From Punctularia strigosozonata HHB-11173 SS5 (lineage: Eukaryota > Basidiomycota > Agaricomycetes > Corticiales > Punctulariaceae), in NCBI RefSeq assembly GCF_000264995.1, contig NW_006767433.1, positions 540,448-604,447 on the forward strand: a DNA stretch of 64,000 nucleotides. The letters are read 5' to 3'. This document shows positions 33,762 through 53,400 of the stretch, piece after piece. The notes under the pieces are model-generated. The model was not told where the DNA came from, did not search any database, and was given only the letters and a program-made list of their open reading frames with translations. Made by a program: the position numbers and the translations under genes. Positions within the stretch are counted from its first letter, which is position 1. The number at the start of each line of letters is the position of its first letter.

Positions 33762-36674
33762 TCACACGAAAAACTGGGTGCTGAACACGAAAGGGTATTA
33801 GTTGAAGCAGAGCCGCGCTGCAAGGAACGAAACTTACTGGATTCGGCTCGCGGCATGTACCTCCATTTCCTCCATCTTGTAGGAGTTGAGCTCCTCCTTG
33901 ATCCTCTGGGCCAGCGCCGGCGTCAAGCGGCTCCATGTCGCAGGTTCGCTGCGCCGGTCGTAGACCGCCGGGGAGAATGTGTCGTAGATCGACAGGTTCG
34001 ACGCGAACGAGATCTTCTTCGGCGGCGGCACAGTGGCGGACCGGTGATTGAGGGGAGGATGCGTCGGCGCGTGCATGGTCGACAACGCAGGTGCCGAGGA
34101 GTTGGGGTGATTGTATAACGATGCCTTGTCCGCCGGCGCAGAGCCATGAGGCTCCGCGTTTTCCTCGGCCTCGTCGGGCGACTCGAATGTGAAGTGCGGG
34201 AGACGCGGGATGGAGGCCCCAGATTCGTGCTTGCCATTACCGTGTGCAGAAGATTGTGAATTATGTCGGTGCAGGCCATCGATGTCGTCGGGGTCCTTGT
34301 CGGGAATGTGAGAAAGGGGTCCAGGCTGGGGTGGTTGTGATCCTTCTGGGTGTGTTTCGGAATACGAGCGCGGCCTCGCCGGCTGGTTCGTCCGTTCGTT
34401 GAAAGCACGTTGATCAAGAAACAGGTGTTGATCGTATGCCTTTGCATCTGGCATGGAGGTCAGGATCAAGCAAACGAGTGAAATAACGTGCGTATACGCA
34501 CTCTTCAATATCCCCTTCGCGGGCGTTCGCGAACGCTCAACACTCCGGCGCAGACCCACCGCCCACGACTCGTCGACCTCGTCGTCATCACGACCCTGGC
34601 CGATATCTTGCCTCACCGTGACATCCTCCTCACCGTGGTCCCAGCTGCCATCGTCGTCCCACGCATCCGCATTGTAATGACCCGGGTGCGAGTAGTCATC
34701 GCCATCCTCACTCGCAGAGTCATCGTCCTCCACCAGCACACGCTGCCCGTTCTCGCCCACGCGTATGCTGCCGCTCTGCCTCGCCGCCGGACTCTGCTCG
34801 CCCTGCCTCGTCGCCGTGTTCTTCTCCCATGTTGACGGCAGATCTTTGCCCTCCGCGGCAGCGGCGGCGGCAGCAGCCTGCTCCTGCTTCTTTTTGGCCT
34901 CCTCCTTGAGCGTGTGCTGCCTGATGAGGCGAGCGGCGGGAGTCAAGCCCTCCTCGTCGATGGTCCAGTCCTCCGAACGGTCGAGTTCCGCAGTAACATG
35001 CGAAACGCTCGCAGGCGCGGCGGACGCCTTGCCCTTCTTCGATTTTTTGCCCTTTTTGCCGTCCCCGGCCTCCTCCTCCTCCTCCTTGTCCTTTTTGTCC
35101 TTGAAAAGCGAAGTGATGCCCGCGATCGAATTCCTCCTCGCGATCTTGCCCAGCGAGCCGAGCTTGCGGATCATGACCGACGCCGAGGACGACACGGACG
35201 AGATCGAAATGTTGTCCGTCGAGCGATTGAACCTCGAGTTGAAGAGCTTGTTCTTCTTCTTCTTGTCCTGGACGGTCGCGTTCGACGCCGAATCGTCGGC
35301 GTCGCCTCCGACTCCCCCCGGCGCTGAGTTCGACTGTGTCATTTTCGACGGTCCCTTGCCCTTCCCGGGCAGCACCATATCCTCGTCCTCCTCCTTCAAC
35401 GGTGCAGTTACGCCAAGCGCACGCCGGAGGCGACCCTTGAGGCCCGCGCCGCGCACGCCCGAGCCCATCGGCTCCATCATCGTTTGCAGATCGCTGTCGT
35501 CGCGCGACATGCGCTTCTCGGCGACGCTCATGCTTCCTTGGGAGAGCGGCGAGGGCTTGCGCGTGGTCGGGCCAGCCGTGGCAGGCGCAAGGGAGGTCGG
35601 TGTCGAGACGGCAGAAGCAGACGGTCGCGAGGCCGAAGAGGTGGCGGATGACGTCGAAGAGGTGCGCGCGTGGGCCGCGGGAGGTTTCTGTGAAGAGGGT
35701 GAAGGTACGGAGGTATTGATCGTGCCCGGGCCCGAGGGTGCCTTGGTTGCCGCGTTCGAAGTGACGACGGGAGGCGAGGCCGTGCGCTGCGTCGCGCGGC
35801 CCGCAGGCGAGGACGACCCGTTCTGTTGCTGGTGCTGGGGCGGCAGCGAGGGCGAGCCCGCCCGCCCCTGATGACTGTTCGTGCGTTGTCGATGTGCGCT
35901 CCCTGTGGAATTGACAGAGGAAGAGGAGCTTGCGGCATCCGTCCTAGCATACGGCGGCTGGAACGTTCCCGGCGGGCCCGGAGTGCCCCCTGCCGCGCGC
36001 CATTCTCCAATGCCTTGACCAGCCTCTTGCTGTTGAGAGCCCTGCCGGGTCGGTCGGCGATACGGATGGAAGCCGCCGTATTGCTGTTGGTGCTGCGGAC
36101 CGCCTTGGTTGGGGGTGAACCCGGGTCCGCCCTGTATCGCGCCTGGCGGCGCTCCGTTGGGATAGGGCGTGAAGACGGGTCCTTGACCACCAAAGTAGTC
36201 GCCATGGGCGCCATGGGAGCTCGTGCTTCCGGTCCGACCTCGCTGGCTACCGGCGGGAGAGGGGTGTTGGGGGTAGCCACCCATAGGTTGTCCTCCTTGC
36301 TGCGCGTTGAACATCATCTGATGATAAGCCCACTGGGCGAACTGGGCGTTGGCCGCAGGATCGTAGAAGGGGTTCTGGCCCGGTATCTGGCCTTGAGGTG
36401 GCATATGCATCGGATAGGGCTGCTGAGGATTTTGGTAAAATTGGGGGTAGAACGGCTGGGCCGAAGGAGATGGCGTCCATCCTGGCTGTTGCTGGTGTTG
36501 GACAGGGTAAGGGTAGGGTTGTTGCGGCTGTCCTGAGGAGGCCGGGGAGGGGAGATGGTCGTTGGCTGGCGACGATCGTTGGCGGGGAACGGATGGGTTG
36601 GCGCTGCTGGATGATGGCGAGTCCATGGTCGTGTCTCTCGGGGGATGCCAGTCTTGGGGAGCGAGAACGGCCAT
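33762..36674 (-). CDS. BNI4: BNI4-like bud-neck/PP1-targeting scaffold
   Basis: Large disordered scaffold resembling yeast Bni4 and its relatives, which bring PP1 phosphatase and chitin synthase to septins. The start is ATG 36674 (a second in-frame ATG lies 48 bases in). The body is Gln/Pro/Ser-rich (PYPYPVQHQQQPGWTPSPSA), with basic and acidic runs (KDKKDKEEEEEAGDGKKGKK). The diagnostic end reads KKISFASNLSIYDTFSPAVY, then ATWSRLTPALAQRIKEELNS, KMEEMEVHAASRI and finally HTQFFV. The last six residues come from a final exon after a GTAAGT intron, giving the family's terminal T-x-FF. KISF fits the PP1-docking RVxF pattern. A 54-nt intron (34448-34501) is in frame and open, so retention would also be translatable. 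Assignment rests mainly on the carboxyl box recalled from ascomycete proteins. Confidence 0.7.
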
Positions 36675-38283
36675 GTGCCGGGTGCTGGCAAGATCTGCTA
36701 CGCGCGACGGGGAACAGGGGGGGTCACTTCAGTCGCGAGCACAATCGACGGGCGCGGGGGACCCACGATTTTTGGGGGGATGGGAAAGAGACGGGGTGGT
36801 TGACGAGCGACGGCCAGCTATCGGCGCTCGTCGTCGAGGTCGACGTCAGCGGCAACGGTCGATGTCGTTGTCGATGAAGACAAGCGAACAATTCGATATG
36901 GGTCGGCGGTGAACCCAGGCCGGCACCGACGCGGCGGATGATAGGACCTCTCACTAGCGCAACGGCGGACCCGTGTTGTCTCCCTGCGCTTGGTCCTTTT
37001 ACGACGATCTGCACGCTCTGTCGGCGCTGTGAACGGCGTCGAGCACGCAGACGACACGAGATACGGCTGGGGACGCGCAGCTGGCACGGATACCGCTGAT
37101 CTCCTGCTCGTCAACCAATTCGCACGCGCGAACTCAAATCAGGTTCTCTCAGAAAACACGGGGGCCATCAGGTCTCTCGAGCCGTGGCGCCGATAAATAC
37201 CATATTCTACCGCGTTCTGGTATTTCGGCGCCAGTCCAGTCCGAGCAGGACCGAACACCGATGCGATCAGCCGTGCCCAGCGATTGCAGCACCAGCGCAG
37301 TCGCGCCGAAACCGTGCGAGCCTCGTGTTTTCTTCCCCACGTCCCGGAAAGAGGGCGAAGCCAGGGGGGGGCGATCGGTTTCTCCAACCTGCGGCCCTCC
37401 GACCGATGCTGCGCACTACGCTGCGTCCGTTGCCCTGCCGGCATCGAGCAGAACAAAAAGGTGAAAGGGGATAGCCCGACTTGTGTACAGCGTATCAACC
37501 ACAGCCTGCATCCGCATGGTAACCGTGCCCAACCTCTCCCGGCGAGTCGCACAAACCCCGGCTTGGAGCAGACGAGCTGCCAGCGCTGGCGCAAACGTCA
37601 CCCGGTTCTTATCTGCGAGGCCTCTTCGAAGCATTTCCTTCTCTCAGGCAGTCTCCGGGAGACATCGGCCAACGCTTTTTATCCCTTCAACCTTCTGCTT
37701 CTGGCACTCACGAACACAAGACCGTCCCCAGGAGCGTGCCGAGCATCTGCCGCGCGGGATGGAGTATCACGCCGTGGATCAGATGGACTCACCCCGGCAA
37801 CTGAATAGAGTAAAGCTCGCAGATGGTATCAGAACTGCTCGATGCAGTACTGATCGCGAGCATCGTATACGGACGCTTTCAATAAAAAGTCCAGTGACGC
37901 GTCCACTTCATCGCCCGAGGCGATTGTTCATCGCCGGAACCTCTGCGTTACCCATGACCGCCGATTGAATGCTCAACATCGAATCTACCGTAGAAGCAAC
38001 CCCCGAGGTCGTCCGGGAAAGCTCCACGCAGACGGACAATCGATTCTTCATCTCACGCTGATACCCAATCATATACCTGTGGCAAACGGCCGACCACCGC
38101 ATCGTTATGTGAACGTCGCGTCATCCGGTTGCTTCTTGGACCAGCTGACATGGCGAGTATACTCAGTCAGGATAAACCGTTCGACAGCAGATCCATGTAC
38201 ACGCCTTGCATCTCGTGGCACCCGAAAGTAATGAAATCATCTCAACGAGCCAGACAATCTACAAGACCTCCGGTAGACTGAAC
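36675..38283. other. large gene-free stretch
   Basis: About 1.6 kb between the BNI4-like start and the oxidoreductase stop. It is GC-rich near 36700-37500 and balanced later. Open frames up to about 170 codons occur on the plus strand without domain or codon character. TGGTATCAGA at 37824-37833 resembles a copia primer-binding site but no LTR could be delimited. The BNI4-like promoter must lie in the left part. Confidence 0.4.
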
Positions 38284-40570
38284 TCATCCCCGTCGTTCTT
38301 TGATGTACTTCAGCAGGTCGGCCTCCTTCCACCTCTTCTCCGTGACACGCATGATATCCGGGAACCACTCGGTCAACTGAATGAAGGCAAACTCATGTTA
38401 GTACACTGCATCGACCCCGAGTTGACTGGAGACTCGCGCGAGCCATAAGTAAACCAAGCAATGCAATTCCGACCGCATAAAGAAGCGACCATAAATGCCG
38501 GCATGAGGAACAACAAGAATGCCGGAGGAAGCCATGTTATAACATAGCCACAGGCGACGAATCGCCAGGCACTCGGACGTGTAGCGCGCACACAGACGCG
38601 GAAGCTTAAAACCGTTGTGATGCAAGGTGCGAAGAACGAAAGGAGCTCGTCCAAGCTACTATCGGAGTCGAGGCGCGAAGTCCCGAAGAAAAGTCAACGA
38701 ACAAAGGCACATCACTCACATTCATCTCCCGTTCCGCTTCCTCGCCCAGAATCATGCAAGCCACGGCCTTGCCGCACATCCACGCATGGACCATGCCCTC
38801 CCCGTTGTACCCAGCAGCGATCCATTCGCCAGGCGCAGCCGTCGTCTGCTCCGCCAGGGCCACGCCCCCTGCTTTAGCCTTCGCGATCTTCGGCGCCAGA
38901 TCCGCAGCGGGGGCCGGCCTGCCCGCCAGCTTGACCGGGACGCGTCCTACCCACGGCTGCCCGTCCGCCGAGCAGCCCAGAATGCCGCTCCAGAACGCCT
39001 TCACGCGCCCCTGATGCCAGCGCACGCCCTCCGCCTCACAGCCCGCGTCCTCCCCGGGTTCGACGAAAGTGCCCCTCTCTGCGCCCCACCGGCCTTCGTC
39101 GAAGTAGACAGGAAGCGCACCGCCAAGATGCGAGCTGAGGCCGACGTTGTACGCACTGTCGTCCGAGGCGCCGATCTCTTCCAAGCCCTCGCTGCAGCCG
39201 CGGATGAAACCCCCGCCGAACATCAGCTCGTGCCCAGCGCTTGGAAGCTGGGTAAGGTAGTCGTACCCGCCGGTACCGCCGTAGAACACGTAGGAACGCA
39301 TGCCGGGAACCGGGATGGGGTAGGCGTCGTTCTTCGCTGGGGACTGAGACGAGGCAGGGTCGCCAAAAGGGTCGCCTGATGTCGTTTGGCTCGGTGGAGG
39401 CGAGAGTCCAGCCCCGGGACGCTGAGCGCTCATCACGCCCCGTGCCGGTATGATCTTGCTACGTAGCGGAGCGAGCAGGTGCGCCGACCAGCCGTTCGTG
39501 GCGTGCACGATGTGCGGTGTAGTAATCGTTCCCCGCGTGGTATGAACGGTGTAATACTGAGAACCATCCAGCGAGGGCGACACGATGTCGACGCATGGCG
39601 TTAGACTGGAAAGGAAGAAGCTGATGATGACGGATATGAGCGACGTACCGTACCGAACTTAGATGAACGACTCACTTGTCCGGGTAACGCTGCAAGAGGT
39701 TGGAGAGTAGACCCGTTACGAAGCGATAAGGGTGCATAGCACCTCCGGAGCCGGAGATAGCCCCAGCACTCCGCACGGATACATTAAACCTCTGCAGAGG
39801 CGAACTTGAGCATTCCGCAGGTCCTTTCGAGATAATCAGCAATACCTTGATAGCTTCTTCGCCGTCCCAGCTCTGGAACGCCGCAGATTCATCTGGCATA
39901 TCCTCTTTCCACTTGGCAAGGTCCTCCTTTGCCTCCACGTAATCTTCCTCGTCATAGTACACATCGAAGCTCTGCACATCCCGGGTCTGGGACGCCAATA
40001 ATATGCCTTCCTCAGCACTGACGGACTTCATCTCACGCAGATGCGCCAACCGAAACCGGATGACCTTCTGAGCGATTTCGATACCATGCTTCTCCTTAAT
40101 AGTACTATAGTCGTGATACAAAGCTATGGGGCGCGTGAGTGTGAATCTGTCGAGAATGTGGTCATGAACGTACGTGGGTTGATGTGTCCACCATTCTAGG
40201 GCAGAACTTCAGCACAGGGGACGAGTGGGATCGTACTCAGATTGTTAACGCGCACCCTTCCAGTACCTCCCGAACATGTCTCTCTAGCTTCGAGCATAAC
40301 GACCTTCAACCCCGCTTCATGTCCCAGCAGCATCCGGGCTACTGAAGCACCTGTGATGCCAGAGCCGATGATAACCACGTCCGCATGTTTGGGCAAGTCC
40401 GACTGGTGGGTAGCGAGGGACGAGCGAGGGACCTGCCAGAAGGACAAGCTTGGACGAGGAACGGGCAGGCCAGGTGAGCCGTGTATACGTTTGTGGATAG
40501 CGTTGTAAGCTTTCAGGAGTTCAAACGCCTGATATAGAGCCAAACCGGCACGGGAGAAACTATTGCCCAT
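38284..40570 (-). CDS. FAD-dependent oxidoreductase (DAO family)
   Basis: Flavin-dependent amine or amino-acid oxidase-like enzyme; the substrate is not evident. Start MGNSFSRAGLALYQAFELLK at 40570. The FAD-binding Rossmann motif is DVVIIGSGITGASVARMLL, followed by ARETCSGGTGR joined across introns to NGGHINPP and LYHDYSTIKEKHG. The middle includes GGAMHPYRFVTGLLSNLLQR and HIVHATNGWSAHLL. The carboxyl FAD-contact segment is EWIAAGYNGEGMVHAWMCGK. The protein then reads EREMN and, after a 343-nt intron (38377-38719), LTEWFPDIMRVTEKRW to the end KYIKERRG. This is the layout of fungal DAO-domain oxidases of about 520 residues. No peroxisomal SKL-type terminus. The last intron is much longer than others here and may hide an extra exon. 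Confidence 0.82.
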
Positions 40571-41002
40571 GATCAAGACAAGCTTTTAAGTAAGTGTCGG
40601 TGCTTGAATCAGCGGCCCTGTGACGAGATAACACAGTGTCGACCTACGAAGAGGCGTGAGGCCGACAGAGTTCGTCATTGCAGGACGGACCGATGCCGCC
40701 TGTGAGCGCTCAGAACAGAATCATCCGTTGGCGGCCGCTATGTAAAGCGACGGAGCATCACTCGCAGGATCAGCAACTAAAAGGTTCCAAGCTGGTCCAA
40801 GGCGTAGCAACAAGGACCGCCATGTACCGGTCGTCCATTGAGAGTAAGACATGATAGTAATCTACAAAATTTATGTTGCATGGATAGATATGTATGTATC
40901 AATGTGAGGCACCATTCACGACCAAAACACGGGTGCGACTACGAGAGCAAAGAGACAGAAACAAAGCATATCTCAGGGCGCAGGCGATCCATCTCGACAG
41001 CC
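40571..41002. other. intergenic region between two minus-strand genes
   Basis: This lies between the oxidoreductase start and the RPB1 stop. It holds the oxidoreductase promoter and the RPB1 3' UTR. No gene recognised. Confidence 0.4.
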
Positions 41003-47481
<6,479 letters not shown>

Positions 47482-48024
47482 GGTTCGCGAAAAAACCCAA
47501 AAGCCTGTGTGTAGCCGGTAACGCTTGAGGATTGGAACGACGACGATGGCCGATCTATTAGATAGCAAACGTTCGCAAGCAAAGTATATTATAGAGCCAA
47601 GAGACCGAAGAGTCGCTTTTCGATGTTTTAGGGAGTTTCAAAAACCAGTTCGTGAGCCACGCAGACGCCAGAAAACCGCGCAAAGAGGCTTCAAAAGGTC
47701 CGAGGAGAGGATTGGCGTCGCAGACAAATGTTCTCCAAGCCTGTCTAGAGCAGCTGAAACGCGTTTGCGTGGGACGACGATGGGCACAGATGGAGTTGAC
47801 GTCGGCGTCAACGGCGTCGAAGGCAAGGGAGGGGGCCCTCGCGCTCGCCGTTGACTCCCAGTTAGCCCCGTACGTTTTCAGACTCCGCTTCAATAATCCA
47901 GACTCTGAGTCAGCCCCGCCAGGCCGCCACAGCTTCACTGCGTGACGCAGCTGCGCTCAGCTGTGCCGCCAGGTGAGCGCCACCGCTGCCTTACAGGTGC
48001 TCTGCCAACTGTTCATCGACCACC
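47482..48024. promoter_or_regulatory. divergent promoter region, RPB1/VPS27
   Basis: A 543-bp segment between head-to-head starts of RPB1 and VPS27. AT-richer near RPB1 (TATATTATAG near 47585), GC-richer toward VPS27. No specific factor site recognised. Confidence 0.35.
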
Positions 48025-50219
48025 ATGACATCCTGGCTGTGGGGAACGTCTCAAGTAGACGAGCTAGTCGGTGGGTTCTAGCATCCTAAATATCGAATAG
48101 AACTCATGAGTTATTGCAGACAAAGCAACGTCGGAGCTTCTCCCCGCTGGCTCAGAGGACATTGCACTCAATCTCGAGATCTGCGACCAGATTCGCTCGA
48201 AGACGGTGCCAGCCAAAGACGCTGTGAAGTCACTCAAGCGGAGACTGAATCACAAGAACCCCAATGTTCAGCTACTAGCGCTCGGTGTAAGTGATATGCT
48301 CGTCCACGTCCAACCAACATGATTGACGTATCGTGGATTAGTTGACCGACGTCTGTATCAAGAATGGGGGGGATCATTTCCTGCAGGAGATTGCTGCTCG
48401 AGACTTCATGGACAACTTGGTATCCATCCTGAGGATGCCAGCCCTCAACTATGAGGTCAAGAACAAGTTGCTGCGCTTGATTCAGAATTGGGCGATTGCT
48501 TTCGAAGGCAAACCTAGCCTTGCCTATGTACCCCAGGTGTATAAAACATTGAAGGCTGAAGGTGTGTTCCCGTGTGTCTCGGTGCCTTGAGTGAACCTCA
48601 CAGAATCCCAGGCTTCAATTTTCCCCCGAAGGATCCAACCGTTCTAAGCGCAGCCATGGTTGACACCCAGACCGCGCCGGAATGGATTGATTCTGATCTC
48701 TGCCTTCGTTGTCGTGATCCTTTCAGCTTTACCAATCGCAAACATCATTGCCGGAACTGTGGACAAGTCTTCGATCAAAAATGCTCCTCCAGGTCTCTCC
48801 CTCTTCCACACTTCGGCATCTCTGATCCTGTACGAGTGTGCGACAATTGCCATCCAAAGCTCCTGAAGCACGCGTCCCAACACAAGCCTTCGACTCATCA
48901 TGGCCGGTCATATAGCCAAGGAGCCAACCGACACCGTCATCAGCGGGACTTCGAAGATGCTGAGCTTCAGAGGGCCATCCAGCTTTCTCTTTCCGAGATG
49001 GGATCGTCTCATGCAAACCGTCCTGGCTATGTTCCGGAGCAGCCCACCGACTGGTATTTGTCGGAGCCGCCCTTGGTTGACCGGAAGACGCGGCCTATTG
49101 CGGATGACGAAGACGATCCCGACTTGAAAACCGCTATCGAGGCGAGCCTAAGGGAGGCAAATGCACCGCGTCCCAGCGCACCCGTCGCACTGGAAACCCC
49201 GCGTTCGGACTCAACGCAGCCTTATTTCGCGTACGCCGGCCCTGGATACTCTCAGTCGTATCCTCCTGCATCCGTGCCTACCCCTCAGCCATCCGTGCCA
49301 TCGTTACCGAACTACGATCTTGCGCCTTTGGAGTCCGACGTCATCTTGACGTTCAACCAAGCGGTCGAACATGTACAGGCTCAACATGGTCAGGACATAC
49401 TGCGCTATCCGGCTATCAATGAGCTTCACCACAAGGCGACGACCTTAACGCCGAAACTCACTATGAGCATCGAGGACACTAACCGCAAACATGGTACGTG
49501 AGATTCTTCTCCACGCGCCATGACCAACGCTCACGCGCTTGTCCGCAGAGGTCCTTACGGATATGCACACCAAACTCTCGCAAGCCGTCAAGATCTACGA
49601 CCGCCTTCTCACCGAGCAAGTCTCCCGACCGACATGGCAAAGCTCACAACCCACGTCATATGCACCCTCAACTTCGATACCTTACACGCCGAGCTACGCT
49701 TCTCCCGCACCAGCTCCATGGTCATCGCCTGCTCAGAGTACCTCACATTCGGAGCCCCAGATGACATCGGGCTATACATCAGCCGTTTCCCTCACCTCCT
49801 ATCAACCTCCTCAACAAGTGACTAGCCCGGTCTCGTACTCTCCACAACAACCATGGCAGCCGGACTCACTGCAACAACGACAACAATACTCGGCTCCTAC
49901 TCCCGCAGCCAGCATACCACCGCAGAACTACGCCCCATCATCAGTCATTCCTGGCCAGGTTCAGTCGCCGCCTCCGTCTGCGCACGCGAACGGTGCGCTG
50001 CCAGCGTCTCAACCGGCTTCAGCGTACAGCCCGCCATCTTCGCTCTCCCGTCAACCCACATATGCGTCTTATGCACCCCCTCATCAGCAAGCGACTCAGG
50101 CTGCCCCCTCCCTTCCGTCTTTCCCAGCTGTCCCGACCGCGGCTCCTCAAGCAGTCTCCATGTACAGCTCTCCCGCCCCACCGGCAGAACGTAAGGAAGC
50201 GCTATTGATTGACCTGTAA
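48025..50219 (+). CDS. VPS27: ESCRT-0 subunit Vps27 (Hrs)
   Basis: Endosomal sorting receptor that binds PI3P and ubiquitinated cargo and starts ESCRT assembly with Hse1. The ATG at 48025 is in CACCATGAC context. Residues about 1-145 form a VHS domain ([44 protein letters not shown]). About 165-230 is a FYVE finger with the PI3P signature RKHHCRNCG, the paired cysteines DLCLRC and KCSSRS, and RVCDNC. Two ubiquitin-interacting motifs follow: [15 protein letters not shown] and [13 protein letters not shown]. Then comes a helical region ([37 protein letters not shown]) that would pair with Hse1. The carboxyl tail is Pro/Gln/Ser-rich and ends ALLIDL, a clathrin-box-like motif. Short introns split the VHS domain. 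Confidence 0.96.
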
Positions 50220-50445
50220 ACTAGAGGATGTGTACAGTAATCCTGCAGTATTGAACTTATGAAAATGACGTATTCCAATGAGCGGATGAACCAGAACTAA
50301 CGGCGCCAGGTGCGCCGCGCGATCGGAAGCGGCACGCGCACGCGTTGTGTGGCTTACCACCGTCCACTGCATCGTCGTTTGGCTTTCACTCTCCTTCTCC
50401 ATTTCCTTCCATTTCCTCCATTATAGATAGCACCGCTCATTCATC
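50220..50445. other. short intergenic region, VPS27 to CAND1
   Basis: 226 bp between two tandem plus-strand genes. It must hold the VPS27 terminator and the CAND1 promoter. A TTATAGATAG element lies near 50421. Confidence 0.35.
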
Positions 50446-53400
50446 ATGACAAAGACGTACATCATGAACGGGCTCATCGAAAAGGTATGTATAGTAAATG
50501 TGGCGCCGGGTGTGGCTCTAAGCTCCTTCGTAGATGCAATCGTCGGACCAGGACTTCCGGTGCGCTCGGGGATCGCCCATGCAAGGTTGTCCGACTGAAT
50601 ATTTGGGTCAGATATATGGGCCTAAACGATCTGATGAAGGAGATCGAACAAGATCCCAATAGTTTCTACGGTGACGAAACTGTTGAGATGAAGGTACTGA
50701 AGCAAGTCATGGCACTCGTGGAGGACAATATCTCGGAGGTGAAGAACCAGGCTGTCAAATGGTGAGCATAATGAATCTCCTATCTATGCTCTGGGGCTTA
50801 CTTCGCTAGCTTGGGGAAACTCACCAAGATCCTCCGGGAGAACCAATTGGATCTTGTTATCGACAAGCTCATCGAATTCTCCGCGGGCAAGGATGAGGAA
50901 CTACGAGACATCTCTGGCCTTGGTCCGTACTGTCACGACAATCTTCGCGTCAAGACCACTCATATCTCTCAAAGCCTTGAAGACCATTACATCGGAACTG
51001 CCGGCTGACAAAAGTATCACGTCGAAAGCCTGCTACAAGCTGGCACCTAAGCTGGTCTCGCAATTGTCGAATGTGAGTAGAGTCCTGACCACATATTGTT
51101 TGCTCTAAGACCTCTTTGCAGACTAAGGCGTCGCCAGAAGCCTTGATCGAGACGCTCTCAATCCTCTCAATCCTCACCAGCAGATTCCCCACTCAGCTCG
51201 CTACCGCCAACCTGAACCCCGCGCCGCTTTCCGCGATCTCTCCTCTGCTATCCCATCCTCGCCCCGCCGTGCGCAAACGCGCCATTATCACTCTTGCGCA
51301 GGTCGTGCCTATATCGTCACCACAGCTCTTCACTACCCTGCTTCAGAAAGATATCATTCCGTTTTTGGCGCCCGGATCCAACTTGGACAAGCAGCGCACA
51401 ACCGTACAGCTCGTCACTGCTGTGGCACGGCACACTCCAGGTCAGATAGCACCCTCCATCAGTCAGATTGTACCAGGAATTGTCGAGGCTGCGAAACGAG
51501 ACGACGAAGAACTTCGAGAGAGTTGTCTACAGGCCTTAGAAGCTCTGGTTCTGCGTTGTCCGATTGAGGCTAGCCCGTTCGTTGGTAACATTATCCAGGT
51601 GGGGAACATATATATCAAGTACGACCCCAACTATGCTGGCGACGATGACGAGGACGAGGAAATGGAGGACGAGGACGAGGATGATGACATGGACGAGTAT
51701 GCGGTCATCTGGTGTGTTTGGTATCAGTGCTGACGGATTCACAGGTATGAGGACGATGAAGACACCTCGTACAAGATACGTCGTGCGGCCACGAAACTTC
51801 TCGCTGCTGTTATTGGGACCCGTCCCGATCTACTCGCAGCTCTTTATAAAGAAGTTTCCCCTGTGCTCATCTCCCGCTTCGGTGACCGCGAGGAAACCGT
51901 GCGGTTAGAGGTATGGGCGACCTACAATACCCTCCTTCACCAAACTCGCGTGTTTGGTGGTGTCCAGCCTTCCAAAGACATCGAATCAGTCGGCGGTAAG
52001 AGAAAGCGTGAAAGTGAAGGTATGGAGGTCGAGGAGACTCCGTCCGTTCTTCTGCGCGCTCAAGTGCCAAGCCTCTCCAAAACGTTATTAAACCAGCTGA
52101 AGTCAAGGAAGGCGTCGCCAGCCACTCTTCAATCTGGATTCGGAATGTTGTCAACATTGCTCCTCGTACTTCCTGGCAGCCTCTCCAATCAAATTCCAGT
52201 CATTGCATCGCTCTCCAAGAATGTTTTCTCGCAGACATCCAACAATACCGGAGCTACTCTGCAGCTTTCCTGCCTGACGTTCCTCGCCAGGTTGTTCTCA
52301 ACCCACTCTCCTCCTACCTTCTCGGCTTCCCTTCCAACAATCACCCCCGCGTTGCTCAAGTCACTTGCTGAGAGACATCCCCGCGTCGCGTCGGAGTCTT
52401 TTCGCGTCTTTTCCTCGCTTCTCAACGCGATGAAACCGGTAAAAGGCAATGACTGGGCGGACCGGGTTTATGAAGAATCTGTTCAGAGGCTGAGCAACCA
52501 CGATACGGATGCCGAAGTGCGAGGATGCGCGGAGGAGTGCATCGCGGACTTGTGGATTTGCGCCACAGACGTCGTGAAGAGCAAAGACCGCAAAGAATGG
52601 GATTATATACGTCGGACCACGGGACGAACGGAAGGCGCGGTGAACGTAGTGACTCGCGTAGCGAAAGAAGTGGACGTTGGTGACGACTGGACCAGTGCCT
52701 CGATCGATTGGGTGATGACGCTACTCAAGAGAGGCGGACGAGCGGGCAAGCCCGAGGCATTCACATGTCTTGATGCCTTATTGAGGAAGTAAGTTCTTCA
52801 TTCACCTACCATCCACATCCTTACTGATCATAGCGCAGGTACAAATCGGAAGTTCCTCGCGATCTTGTATCCGCCTTGGTTCCCCAACTGAAGGGCTTCC
52901 TTGCGACATCGGATATATCATTGCTGTCTCACTCGGCCGCCACGCTCACTCTGCTGTTGCAGCTCTCGCCGTCTTCAACATTCCCCGAGGTTGAGCGGGA
53001 TATCTTGAAGGACGTGTATGGCGTAGCGGCATCTCCATTGGTATCCGGTACCGCTCTTGATTCCCTCCTTGGATTCTTTGGTGCGCTAGTGGAAGCCGAC
53101 ATGGAAATAGCCACGCACGTGGTTCCAAACCTGAAGATCACTGCCGAGAAGGCTGAGGACGGCGAGGTATCGCAGGCGAACGTAGCGAAATGTATCGCAC
53201 AGGTCGTCAAGAGCCAATTGGCCATCGCCGCCGGTACTATCGCTGAATTTTCCAAGAACATCAAGGTGAGATACCTTGAATACTATGTATCTCCTTCACC
53301 TATGAATATCACGACTAGCCTGCCTCTAAGGCGAAGCCACGACAAGTTGTTCTCAGTCTCTTAACCTTGGGAGAATGCGGGCGTTTCATGTGAGTGTCCC

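Noticed and set aside
34765-35871. 368-codon plus-strand open frame opposite the BNI4-like gene
   Set aside because: Shadow frame of a GC-rich low-complexity gene; the minus strand carries the family carboxyl box and proper introns.
37824-37833. TGGTATCAGA resembling a copia primer-binding site
   Set aside because: No LTR boundary, no polyprotein fragment and no inverted termini could be found around it; ten matching bases can occur by chance.
36675-38283. Plus-strand open frames of up to about 170 codons as genes
   Set aside because: They overlap each other in different frames, lack motifs and have no plausible splice structure.
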